DNA of 64,000 bases from Cymbomonas tetramitiformis (Eukaryota; Chlorophyta; Pyramimonadophyceae; Pyramimonadales; Pyramimonadaceae), in NCBI GenBank assembly GCA_001247695.2, contig LGRX02029050.1:17043-81042 (forward strand), written 5' to 3'. This document shows positions 55,064 through 64,000 of the stretch, one piece after another (the stretch's first letter is position 1; each line of letters begins with the position of its first letter). A program made the translations under genes and the position numbers. The notes under the pieces are model-generated. The model ran no database searches. It was not told the DNA's origin and saw nothing but the letters and a program-made list of their open reading frames with translations.

Positions 55064-57208
55064 GTGAGCCAGCACTTCACAGAGCTGGAAGGAGAGGAAG
55101 GGGCTGCCAGTGGCCAGCCTGAGGCCCAAGCACCAGTACAACCTCAGGGCCAAGCCCAAACACCAGTGCAACCTCAAGCCCAGGCCCAAGAGCCGTTGGT
55201 AATCTTCGAGGAAGACATGGAGTACACTGACTCCGCGCGCATCAACCTTGGTACGCTGCCCATCTACACGGGCACCAAGGAAGAAGACCGTCCCAAGTTC
55301 CTGAGGGAGTTCGCCGACATGTGCGAGAATTTCGTACGGCAGCACAACGCCAACGTCAGAAGGAGGCTCAGGTCCGGGGCTGGCACGCTCACCGATGCGC
55401 AGATGAAGACCCTGAGAGAGACTCCTCCTGACTTTGAGTATCTGTGGGATATCATCCCTGCGTGTCTGGCTGGCGAGAATTCGCAAACTCTCAGCTGGTG
55501 GCGTGAGAACTATGAGAAAGGGGGTGTAGTGGCCTCCAACATGGACCGAGTCCTCAAAGACACTAGTGAACATGGCCCACTCGAGGGTACCATCCCGTGT
55601 GCTAGGCCCCCTTTTAATGAAATGAACACTGGCACCACGTGGGTGATAGCGAGGCCAGTGACGAACCAAGACGCCCAAGGGGAGGTTTCCAACGACTATC
55701 TGACTGATGGAACCTCGCTGAAAGGCTTAACGGGACATGATGGCACCCGTGACACTCAGTACTTCTACGCGCTCAGGGGTTTCATCGCTGCCCTTGACAA
55801 GAAGTTCATGATGAAGGGAACGCAAGAGAAAGTGGATCTGTTGACACAAAAGCCACAAGAGGTGGGGCAGGATGGGCTGACATACATGAAGATGTGTCAA
55901 CGCAGGGAAATGCAGCTTAACACTGGAAAGGTGTTGAGCGACGAAGAGCTGCGTACCTTCATCGAGGACTGCGTGGAAAACCTGCGCATCAAGGTCTTCC
56001 AGACGCGGGTGAAGGAGCAACTGAGGGCACAGTTCCCGCCACCCAATCGGGTGACCTGGAAGGACCTGGAGTCCATCATCGAGGTTCAAGACAAGCTCAA
56101 GGGCGATGCAGAGTCTTGGATCCTCACCTTCCTTCAGGAGATCACCAGGCGGTGTGGCTGCCAGTACTCTACCTGGGAGGCGCGTCAACATGGCCTCGAC
56201 CTCAAGGCGATAAAGAACTCGATCAAGAAGATTGAGTCCGCTGGGGAAGGGCAGCCAGGCGAGCTGGAGAGCAGCAAGAAGGCGGAGACACCACCTTCTA
56301 AGAAGATGAAGAAGGAGGTGAACGTTGCCGAAAGAGCTAAGAAGACCTCCTACAACAAGACGCCGCCGCCAGCAGAGGGCGTTCGTACGAACGACAAGCC
56401 CAAGTGCTTACGCTGCTTTGGAGGGGGCTGGCATGAGTCCGATCCTGAGCAGTGCAGGAGCGGCTACAAACACGTCAAGATGCCTGCTGGGTTCCACGAG
56501 AGCAGACTTGGTTCCAGCAAGTGGTGGGACGCGGAGAATGCCGCCCTGCGCATGTACAACTTGAAGAACCGCTTCAAGAACTCTGACTGGGGCATCCTGG
56601 TGACGGACTGGCAGCAGCTGTCCAACGACGAGAAAGACAAGTACAGAGCCAAACAGGCACCGGAGGACAAGCAGAAGGGCGCCACTGGCAACCCTGAGGC
56701 GTTGAAGGCAGAGTACCAGGGCATGGTGGCTGCTAGGAAGACGGCCAGTCGTGCGGGCAGTGTGAAGTCGCAGGTGCTGTCCGAGGATGAGGGCTCCGAC
56801 GAGGAGCCAGTCGCAGCGCGCGTCGCGGAGAGGGAGACGCACATCATCGATGCACGCGCGCACCACCATGGCAGCGCAGGGGTAGGAGCGCCATCTGGCC
56901 CTCCAACCGAGTTACTCTCAGCTATGGCCGAGGAGATGGGCGAAGAGGCGCTCTCGAGCGCCCTCAACACCTTGGGTTTGGGGGCACTCCCCGAGACGCT
57001 GTGCAAGAGTGCGGAGTCTGAGTTCACAGCGGCTCCAGCAGTAGCCCTGGGAAGTACCCAACGCATGATGAGGGGCTTCCCAGTAAAGACACCCGAGGAG
57101 TACGAGGCAGACGCACAGGAAGCCCATGGCGCCTGCGGCGGACGAGATGCAGAGGAAGGTGCAGCTCATGGCCTCCGTGATCAAGAGTCTGGGAGCAGCT
57201 TTCCGTAA
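55064..57208 (+). CDS. LTR-retrotransposon Gag polyprotein
   Basis: 714 codons from ATG. The N-terminus has a Gln/Pro repeat (QAPVQPQGQAQTPVQPQAQA). About residues 60-370 form a helical capsid-like region (RPKFLREFADMCENFV, ELRTFIEDCVENLRIK, RVTWKDLESIIEVQDKLK). Around 445-465 is a Cys/His cluster, CLRCFGGGWHESDPEQC (C-x2-C-x5-H-x6-C), a non-standard zinc knuckle. An HMG-like segment follows (WQQLSNDEKDKYRAKQA), then an acidic tail. The frame ends at TAA 57206-57208 and overlaps the protease frame, which lies +1 relative to it. The sequence is intact over its length, so the element is not very old. Confidence 0.8.
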   Translation: MSQHFTELEGEEGAASGQPEAQAPVQPQGQAQTPVQPQAQAQEPLVIFEEDMEYTDSARINLGTLPIYTGTKEEDRPKFLREFADMCENFVRQHNANVRRRLRSGAGTLTDAQMKTLRETPPDFEYLWDIIPACLAGENSQTLSWWRENYEKGGVVASNMDRVLKDTSEHGPLEGTIPCARPPFNEMNTGTTWVIARPVTNQDAQGEVSNDYLTDGTSLKGLTGHDGTRDTQYFYALRGFIAALDKKFMMKGTQEKVDLLTQKPQEVGQDGLTYMKMCQRREMQLNTGKVLSDEELRTFIEDCVENLRIKVFQTRVKEQLRAQFPPPNRVTWKDLESIIEVQDKLKGDAESWILTFLQEITRRCGCQYSTWEARQHGLDLKAIKNSIKKIESAGEGQPGELESSKKAETPPSKKMKKEVNVAERAKKTSYNKTPPPAEGVRTNDKPKCLRCFGGGWHESDPEQCRSGYKHVKMPAGFHESRLGSSKWWDAENAALRMYNLKNRFKNSDWGILVTDWQQLSNDEKDKYRAKQAPEDKQKGATGNPEALKAEYQGMVAARKTASRAGSVKSQVLSEDEGSDEEPVAARVAERETHIIDARAHHHGSAGVGAPSGPPTELLSAMAEEMGEEALSSALNTLGLGALPETLCKSAESEFTAAPAVALGSTQRMMRGFPVKTPEEYEADAQEAHGACGGRDAEEGAAHGLRDQESGSSFP

Positions 57209-58160
57209 GCTAGCTGCTGGACTCGTGGCAGAGGGTCGCATAACAGCTCCAAGGGGTGTGGAGACCTTGGTGGAACTGGCTGAGAGCAACCAGCTCCCCG
57301 TGCCGACAGCCTCAGCAGCAGACTGCCAGGACATCAGCGACGAGGGTGACGACTGCCCGGGCATGGAGTCGGGCGACGACAGCGACGATGATGACGATTG
57401 CCCGGGCATGGAGTCGGGCGACGACAGTGACGAAGAAGAGGTTCCTCTGGACGAGATGCCGGAGGACACGGTGGAGCAGCCCAGGAAGGGGAGGACTGCG
57501 GTGCATGTAACTGCTGCAGCGGCCACTGTCCAGGAGAGCTACGGGGTGAGAGACTTCAGCGAGAGGGGCGAGCTGCACGCAGGGACCATGGAGGCCAAGG
57601 CATACGAGCTATTGAAGAAGAGGATGATCAGTGGCCTTACAGAGGAGCAGCTCACCGCCATGGCGCAGGTCCAGCCTGTATGCAAGCTCCTGAACGATTC
57701 TTTGGCACAAGGGATGGCTCTGATGGCCTCTGGGGGCCTGCTCATGTTGTACAAAGCGCTTCTTCTGGACACTGGAGCCAACTGCAACATCATCCCCATC
57801 AGGACAGTCAACAGGTTGGGCTTGACCATCTTCGATGCGGAGACGGGGGCCAGGGTGGCTAGATGTGACGGCAGCCCTGCAGAATTCACCAAGTACTGCT
57901 ACGTGGATGTGGTCCTCGCCGCGGGCACGCCGTACATGACTCTGCATCGGCTCCATGCCTTTGTCACATACACCAACGACACTACGTGGGATTTCTTGGT
58001 GGGCACGGGACCCCTGAAGAACGCACTCAAGCTGACCATCGACCTCTACCGAGGCATCGCCACTTCTGAGGCCGCGGTGTCACTGGGCATGAGGGAGAAG
58101 GTCACGCTGCCGTTGATCGAGTTGACGCCGCCCGTTGATGCAAGGAGCAAGCAAGCGTAA
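57126..58160 (+). CDS. Retropepsin-like aspartic protease (pro)
   Basis: 344 codons, +1 relative to gag with an 83-bp overlap. A nearly exact duplicated acidic block (CPGMESGDDSD twice, about 57355-57430) precedes the protease. The active site is LLLDTGANCNIIP near 57763-57802; WDFLVGTGPLKN near 57989 is the likely C-terminal Gly motif. It would cleave the Gag-Pol precursor. Expression would need a +1 shift in the overlap, or the shift is a mutation. The first in-frame ATG at 57126 is probably not the true start. Confidence 0.8.
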   Translation: MAPAADEMQRKVQLMASVIKSLGAAFRKLAAGLVAEGRITAPRGVETLVELAESNQLPVPTASAADCQDISDEGDDCPGMESGDDSDDDDDCPGMESGDDSDEEEVPLDEMPEDTVEQPRKGRTAVHVTAAAATVQESYGVRDFSERGELHAGTMEAKAYELLKKRMISGLTEEQLTAMAQVQPVCKLLNDSLAQGMALMASGGLLMLYKALLLDTGANCNIIPIRTVNRLGLTIFDAETGARVARCDGSPAEFTKYCYVDVVLAAGTPYMTLHRLHAFVTYTNDTTWDFLVGTGPLKNALKLTIDLYRGIATSEAAVSLGMREKVTLPLIELTPPVDARSKQA

Positions 58161-58560
58161 CGAAGACCCGAGAGTGTGCCTGGCGACTGAGATCTTCGAC
58201 GTCGATGCTACGGCAGCGCGCACTCTTGCCCCCGCTCTTGAGGGCTGCGCTCCACCACCACGTGAAGCGGTGTCTCTGGACACAAGGGGAGAAGACCGTC
58301 TGGCCCTCGCAGGGGAAAGGTGTGCGCCTGCACCTTGTGCATTCTCGCGAAACCACCCCGAGCTAATGGACAGCCTGGCGTCATGGCTAGAGGAGATGAG
58401 ACTGAGAAGGTTCAACTCGGAGGAGAGGGAGAGGCTCGAGGCGCGTTGCCAGTCCATGGTGGAGGCGGGCTTCTTGAAACCCAGCTCAATGATGCAAGTC
58501 GAACTCACTGGGCGGGTCAGCTTACACGCCGAGAGCGCAACGTACCCTACAAATTATTGG
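58135..58560 (+). pseudogene. Truncated pol start, cut by satellite DNA
   Basis: The frame is again +1 relative to pro and overlaps it by 26 bp. It reads SLASWLEEMRLRRFNSEERERLEARC and MVEAGFLKPSS, like the linker before reverse transcriptase in LTR elements. At about 58545-58560 the sequence changes abruptly into CGTGTGGAC-rich repeat DNA; no RT, RNase H or integrase follows. Confidence 0.5.
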
Positions 58561-59830
58561 CCTGTCCACACGCGTGGAAATTCAGATGAACGACGCGTGG
58601 ATTGCAGATGGACGCCGTATGGACGCTTTTTTTGCAAAATCCACACGTGTGAAAATGTCTAATTTGCAAAAGTGATGTTCATACGGTGTCCATACGATAA
58701 ATCCACACGTCGTCCATACGTGTGCTCCCGTGTGGACGACGTATGCTAGTTTACCTGATTTTATTACGCGTGTGGACGCTCCGTACACTGCCCGACCGTA
58801 TGGATAGGTGCCGTCCATACGCATGAACCGTTGGAAATTGCTGTCCACACGTGCGGACAGCGAGGAATGCCGCTTCTACCCCTCCTCAGCCATATGGACA
58901 CCATGGGGACGTGTCCCTGGACGGTACCGACGCGTACGGACGACGTGTGGACGGGCGTATGGACAGTGTGAGGCCCGTGCCGTGCCAGTCTTTTGCGCTT
59001 GTCCGCACGTGTGGACAGCCATTGCACCCGGGCCTGGGTGTACCCGAGCACTGCTTGCCCCTTCCTCAGCCACATGGACACCATGTGGACGTGTCCCTGG
59101 ACGAACCCATGCGTACGGACGACGTGTGGACGGGCGTATGGACAGTGTGAGGCCCGTGCCGTGCCACTCTTTTGTGCTTGTCCGCACGTGTGGACAGCCA
59201 TTGCACCCGGGCCTGGGTGTACCCGAGCATTTCCTGCCCCTTCATCAGCCACATGGGCACCATGGGGACGTGTCCCTGGACCGTACGGACGCGTACGGAC
59301 GACGTGTGGACGGGCGTATGGACAGTGTGAGACCCGTGCTGCGCCACTCGTTTGCGCTTGTCCGCACGTGTGGACAGCCATTGCACCCGGGCCTGGGTGT
59401 GCCCGAGCATTTCCTGCCCCTTCATCAGCCATGTGGGCACCATGGAGGCGTGTCCCTGGGTCGTACCGACGCGTACGGACGACGTGTGGACGGGCGTATG
59501 GACAGTGTGAGGCCCGTGCTGCGCCACTCGTTTGCGCTTGTCCGCACGTGTGTACAGCCATTGCACCCGGGCCTGGGTGTGCCCGAGCGTTACTTGCCCC
59601 TTCATCAGCCATATATGGGCACCATACGTAGGGGCGTGTCGCCGAACGAACCCATGCGTACGGACGACGTGTGGACAGACGTATGGGAGATCGGAATTCG
59701 CCAATCCTTACGTATGGACGTCGAAATTGGAGCGAGTTCGTTGAAAAACGCGTGTGGACACATGCATTCGCACGTGTGGATGAGGGTTTGCCGCATGAAT
59801 GAGCGGAATCAGGCGTGTGAATACAGGTGT
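58560..59830. repeat. 180-bp satellite and CGTAnGGAC-rich DNA
   Basis: The word GTCCGCACGT starts at 59001, 59180, 59360 and 59540, a 179-180-bp period, over about four units (58900-59640). Flanks carry degenerate versions. The sequence is saturated with CGTATGGAC / CGTGTGGAC / GTCCATACG words. Since 180 is divisible by three, frames of 362 (+) and 358 (-) codons run through it; they are not genes. Confidence 0.92.
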
Positions 59831-59875
59831 CCGTACACACGGTTTATTTACATATATAATTGCCTATTCTACGAA

Positions 59876-60921
59876 GGGTGGGTATACCCACCGTAAGAGG
59901 TGCTTACGGTGGGTATACCCGCCCGAAGGGTATTAACAATTCCCGCTGATTGGCTGCGAATCACGGCATGTCACCAGTGGCCAACTTGTTCTAGACACTC
60001 CAATAAACCTCTATGGAGCCTCCACATGCGCCAGAAATGGCTTATCGGTGAGAAAAAGCGAAACCCAAACTCAGAAAACCTAAAAACAATGAGCTTCAAT
60101 GAGCTTTTGGTAGGTCGCACGCTGCTCGTGCCCGCCGGGGCTTGTGGAAGGGAATGTGCTATTCAAAAATTTTAAGATATTTGCGAGGACCCCTAACAGC
60201 ACCCTCTCGAAACGGTGGTGACGTCATATGACGCGGCGAAGCCCTCGGGAAAACGATACGGGATCACGTTCGAATTGGATGGAGATAACCCTGAGAAGGG
60301 CGAGGACTTTGTTCTTGAATATTTGGTGGGGGATCCGCCCCAAACGCCCTCCTCTGACGTGACCGCTCGTCCTTCTACAAACCCCGCGAGTCGAGCTTTA
60401 GTCTAAGTCGAGAACCAGGACCCAGTTGAGAGAGCCCGGCCTCGAGGTAATCACCAAGGAATGCAGCGCCGTAGTTTAGGAAATAACGGTGGTGCACCTG
60501 TAATACAGCAGTGTGAATATCATCTTTTTGGTGTGCATGCTACCTGATTTTGAACGTGCGATATGTGGAGGTCCGCGAGGCGGCAGCTCATGTGTACCCC
60601 AAGGTACGTCGGTCATATACCAAAATCAAAGTAAATAACGAAAAAAATAAGTATCTCGATATTATACCTAGCTCCAGCAGTCTACAAATAACGTTAATCG
60701 TGTATACCCACCGTAAGGGATAATTCCTACCCACCGTACTTTCTCCAACTTCAAGGGTGTGACATTTGGCCAAAACTTATCGGAGTCGTGCAAATTAAGT
60801 TTTCCAGCCTTTAATCAACCTCTTGGGACACAGAAAATTCATAGGTTTGACCCCCGCAGCCTACTTGCGCGGTCGGTACAAGCATGCAAAGTTTCGAATT
60901 ACGGTGGGTATACCCACCGTA
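59876..60921. repeat. TACGGTGGGTATACCCACCGTA palindrome family
   Basis: A perfect 22-bp palindrome sits at 60900-60921. Full or half copies lie at 59876-59896, 59903-59920, 60702-60718 and 60728-60739. CTTACGGTGGGTATAC at 59903 faces GTATACCCACCGTAAG at 60702, so 59903-60718 could be one element with these as inverted ends. Confidence 0.6.
60215..60406 (+). other. Short coding-like frame
   Basis: 63 codons reading KPSGKRYGITFELDGDNPEK and FVLEYLVGDPPQT. Protein-like composition, no partner exons or family found. Confidence 0.2.
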
Positions 60922-61490
60922 ATATTTTTAGAATAGGCATAATACATCGTGTATCATCCGCAATCATCTGAATCAGAACTACTACGGTCATCCTCGCTAC
61001 TACTGTTACCATCGAGTTCACGGAAGAAATCCGCCTTGCGATCCAACTACACAACTTGCAAGCAATAAGTTCGTCGTCGAATGAAAGGAACATCCTGAAT
61101 TACCTTCCGCACCTTGTTCGAGTTCTTGTACTTTTGCTACAGAAGTTTCTTCGCTAGCGGTCCCATATTAGTCGCGAGCGCTTCAGACCCCGTACCCACT
61201 TGATTGCACCGGTCTTTGCGTTGAGTGGCAGTCTTCATGGTGATGGTTTGTCTGCAAAGAATTCCCATTGTAAGGCATACACTGGATGGATGGTCCATAA
61301 TAGGCCGTCCATTCGGTGTCCGTGCGCCGTCCGTCTGGACGGAACAAGGTGTTAACCCGTATGGAACAACAGAAACTCGCAAACGACCTACAATCTTACC
61401 CGCGAGACGCATCGCAGCAGATCTTCGATCGTTTGCATTTCTGGCTGGGGGTGCGATAACCCACGATCGATGGACCTTCATCTTTCGCGC
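60922..61490. other. No gene recognised
   Basis: Mixed sequence; two overlapping opposite frames (61137-61494) without motifs. Contains a CCGTCC/GGACGG inverted pair near 61307-61345. Confidence 0.3.
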
Positions 61491-61494
61491 ATAG

Positions 61495-62192
61495 TTGGCT
61501 ACTACCCAAATTCATGGTCCTACCACAAGGACCAATGGGCAATTGCGGTTTCGATCACTAAATCGACTATTTGAGGCACGGGCAACATTTGCACATGATA
61601 TTTATGAGTTAAATGAATTTTATTTATTATAGTGGCGAATCACACCACTACAAATCACGGGAGATGGCCAATTAAATTATCGGAACAATGGTCCTCGTGA
61701 TAGGACCAAATCGTCAATTTGGTCCTACCGACAAGGACTGCGGGGCAGTAGCCATAGTTGCGTGTGGTCGGTCCCCAACCATCACCAAAAATCACGCAGT
61801 GGACCCCGTGAATCAGGTTGTACAAGATATGCATGGGTTGACAGATTTTTAAGGTCCTAATTTGCACTATTGGGTCATAAACATGATATGTTTAATTGCT
61901 AGATGCATTTGGAAGCCATCTAGTAGGTGTACGCGGCTTCGGGCACTCCGGTCCTTGTGAAAGGACCGGCATTTTTATTTAATTTTCGTCGGTACTACCC
62001 CCGCGTTTCATTCCTCTCAAGCACAATCATGCCCATATCGAGTATAGCACCCAAAAGAGGTTCGGAATAAATTCTTGGACACCCAAATATGGTGTCAAAA
62101 CACTCAAATATCAACCATATCGAAAAAACGCGGCAGATAGCCCCAAATCACTTGGGTCCTTGTGACAGGACCGTGATTTTGGGCAGTAGCCA
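61495..62192. mobile_element. MITE-like element with embedded GGTCCT/AGGACC hairpins
   Basis: Left end TTGGCTACTACCCAAATTCA + GGTCCTACCACAAGGACC (61516-61533). The right end, reverse-complemented, is ATGGCTACTGCCCAAAATCA + GGTCCTGTCACAAGGACC (62155-62172). Internal copies of the 18-bp hairpin are at 61690-61707 and 61950-61967, with a partial one at 61721-61738. No coding sequence. A lone copy of the end is at 53723. Confidence 0.65.
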
Positions 62193-62309
62193 TATATCGA
62201 TACAATTATCACATATCCGAGATATGGATATACCGCGCCTTGTTTCGTTGTGAAGAGAATTTACTTTTCAGGAGGTCGATGTATAATGAGAAGCTCGGCC
62301 ACTTCGACC

Positions 62310-62477
62310 GCGCCAGCGTACCCCCGCGCCAGCGTACCGCGCCAGCGTACCGCGCCAGCGTACCGCGCCAGCGTGCGCCAGCGTACCGCGCCAGCGTACC
62401 GCGCCAGCGTACCGCGCCAGCGTACCGCGCCAGCGTACCGCGCCAGCGTACCGCGCCAGCGTACCGCGCCAGCGTAC
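62310..62477. repeat. 13-bp tandem array (CGCGCCAGCGTAC)
   Basis: About 12 copies with one 10-bp unit. All frames on both strands through it are artefacts. Confidence 0.95.
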
Positions 62478-62489
62478 AAAATGACATTT

Positions 62490-63125
62490 TGGAGTTCGTA
62501 CGTTATCCGTACGGCGTCCGTACGGCGTTCGTACGCTCGGCTTAGGTTTCTAGCGTATGGACAACGATGTTCATACGTTCCATGTCACATCCGCGCGCAT
62601 GCACCGACACTTACGTCAAGGTTGCGGTAAACTCGTCGTACACACGTTAGATTATGGATGGACGCTATGTGTTGTCCGTGTGGATTCCGCAAGCATTCTA
62701 GTCCATGAGAGCGGTTGTCCACACGCGTGGAAACGTCAGTTAGCTGTCCATGTGGGGTTCGTACGAATTTTCGTATGAATAAGCACATTTCCGTACGTGG
62801 GCATGTCCCATGGACGGTCTGTCCATGTGGTTGGAAAAATCAGCACATTTTGAACAGTCCGCATGGATGGATAGGGAAAGCACACGATGAATTACGAGTT
62901 TTCGTACGACTTTATAGTGTTTGTACGCTTTTTGTTGAAAAATGTCCACACGCGTGGAAACGTCAGTTAGCAGTCCATACGCTGTCCATCTGAGTTAGCC
63001 TTGACTGTCCGTATGATTCATGTCCCATGGACGGCCTTTTTAAGACCGTCCATATGACATGAAACTGGACCTCATGGAAAATAAAAACATACAAACCGTA
63101 TGGACAGCGTACGGACAGCACATTT
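62490..63125. repeat. CGTATGGAC/GTCCACACG-rich repeat DNA
   Basis: Same word family as 58.56-59.83 kb but not in a regular array. A 30-bp unit, GTCCACACGCGTGGAAACGTCAGTTAGC, is repeated at about 62718 and 62943. Non-coding. Confidence 0.75.
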
Positions 63126-63770
63126 TACCACAGGGAATACCGTATCGAAAAATACGATTAAAAAATCGCGAACGCGTGACACATGCGATGCGATGGGCAG
63201 TATTAGTGACACCCCCCGACTGTGTCACCCGTGTCACGTATAGCGAAACAGAGTGACACTTAATACCAAAATTAAAATAAACAGAGTATCCAGTAATCGT
63301 CGAAGGATCTTAAATCGATCTGCGATTTCTCCCGTCCGTTGGGGGTACCCAACTAAAGTTGAGCCGTTCAATGTTTTCAGATCGGGAACATCGGAAGGTC
63401 CGAAGAGATTTCTGGGGGACAACGGAGGAATGTATCGTATTTTGATCTCTGGAATCATATATGGACTGTCAGATTCGGAAAATTACCACTGTTAAAAATG
63501 AACGGACCAGTTTAAGTTGGGCAGCACTACCGTCCGTTGACGATTTCTCCGTTCGGTTGACCACTTCAAATAAGTTACCGATACAGTAAGGCTCTGACGC
63601 AAAAAGCAATTTTGGAACTGAAGCAACCCCGCCACGGCAGCACACGTATGCCTTTTTGCTGTGCTTTTTTGTTTTTGGCATATTTTATTTGCTTTCATTT
63701 ATCACAGCGAGCACCCTGTGTTGAGGTGAGCAGTCTCGTGTGAGCGCCATTGCGCGGTACTCCCAGCTCG
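63126..63770. other. No gene recognised
   Basis: Nothing beyond short motif-less frames. Confidence 0.3.
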
Positions 63771-63794
63771 ATAGCATCCTTAATACTAGCTCGG

Positions 63795-64000
63795 CGTGAG
63801 GGGGTGGATTCCGCGAGTTCCGTTATCAACGGACTAACGCGTGTTGGTTCGAATCCAACCTACTCCGCAGTGACAGTTATCGACTTTTATTGAAGTGCTC
63901 TTTTGCTGAATGGGGTTGTTGATATTTGGCTGATTCGAATACAATGTATTCCGCAGTGCGTGACTTGTTAATTCCTTACGTGCTCAATCACTGAATGGGC
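63795..64000 (+). repeat. tRNA-like tandem repeat with pol III B-box
   Basis: A perfect B-box GGTTCGAATCC (63846-63856) sits in a full T-arm (GTTGG-TTCGAAT-CCAAC) followed by CTACTCCG. GGGGTGG upstream can pair with CTACTCC allowing G-T. A normal D-arm is lacking. About 85-90 bp on, a second unit repeats TTCGAAT...TATTCCGCAGTG and TGAATGGG and runs to the window edge. Probably a tRNA-derived repeat family rather than a tRNA gene. Confidence 0.45.

Noticed and set aside
58764..59896. 362-codon plus and 358-codon minus open frames
   Set aside because: They run through a satellite whose unit is 180 bp (divisible by three), so frames stay open by repetition on both strands.
62209..62630. Open frames with GTLARYAGAVRW or YRASVPRQRTAPA repeats
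   Set aside because: Translation of the 13-bp tandem array.

Overview
This window is nuclear DNA of a microbial eukaryote. The coding genes are cut into many short exons with GT-AG introns, there are no operons, and most of the sequence is mobile elements, satellites and minisatellites. Multi-domain cyclic-nucleotide-binding proteins, very low gene density and one GC-AG intron would fit an alveolate alga (chromerid or dinoflagellate). That placement is inference only: no rRNA or organelle gene is present to test it.

Layout. 0.3-2.3 kb (-): an ankyrin-repeat gene visible only after splicing. 3-7.3 kb: coding-like fragments on both strands, unresolved. 8.1-10.3 kb (-): a two-exon LamG/ZU5-like (FAM171/CILP-type) protein. 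10.97-13.48 kb (-): a young LTR element carrying only gag. 14.7-15.3 kb: a 145-bp satellite. 15.5-16.2 kb: a glutamine-rich low-complexity block. 16.25-23.46 kb: a TE nest holding palindromic modules, three MITE-like elements and a decayed HUH/Rep endonuclease gene of the kind carried by Replitron-like or CRESS-type elements. 23.98-42.82 kb (-): one large gene with about 33 exons and five to six cyclic-nucleotide-binding domains (cNBDs); six repeat arrays lie in its introns and none in its exons. 44.05-45.91 kb (+): NAA20, the NatB catalytic subunit, in seven exons. 46.7-54 kb: decayed retroelement coding sequence, a MITE with perfect 42-bp inverted repeats, and tRNA-like modules. 54.4-58.55 kb (+): an LTR-retrotransposon gag and aspartic protease, truncated before reverse transcriptase. 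58.55-59.83 kb: a 180-bp satellite. 59.9-64 kb: palindromic repeats, a 13-bp array and a tRNA-like tandem repeat running off the end.

Exon coordinates were derived by hand from splice motifs, reading-phase agreement and family motifs. Where phases and family spacing agree across several exons I trust them; terminal exons are less certain. Many long open frames here are artefacts of tandem repeats whose unit length is a multiple of three (180 bp, 51 bp).
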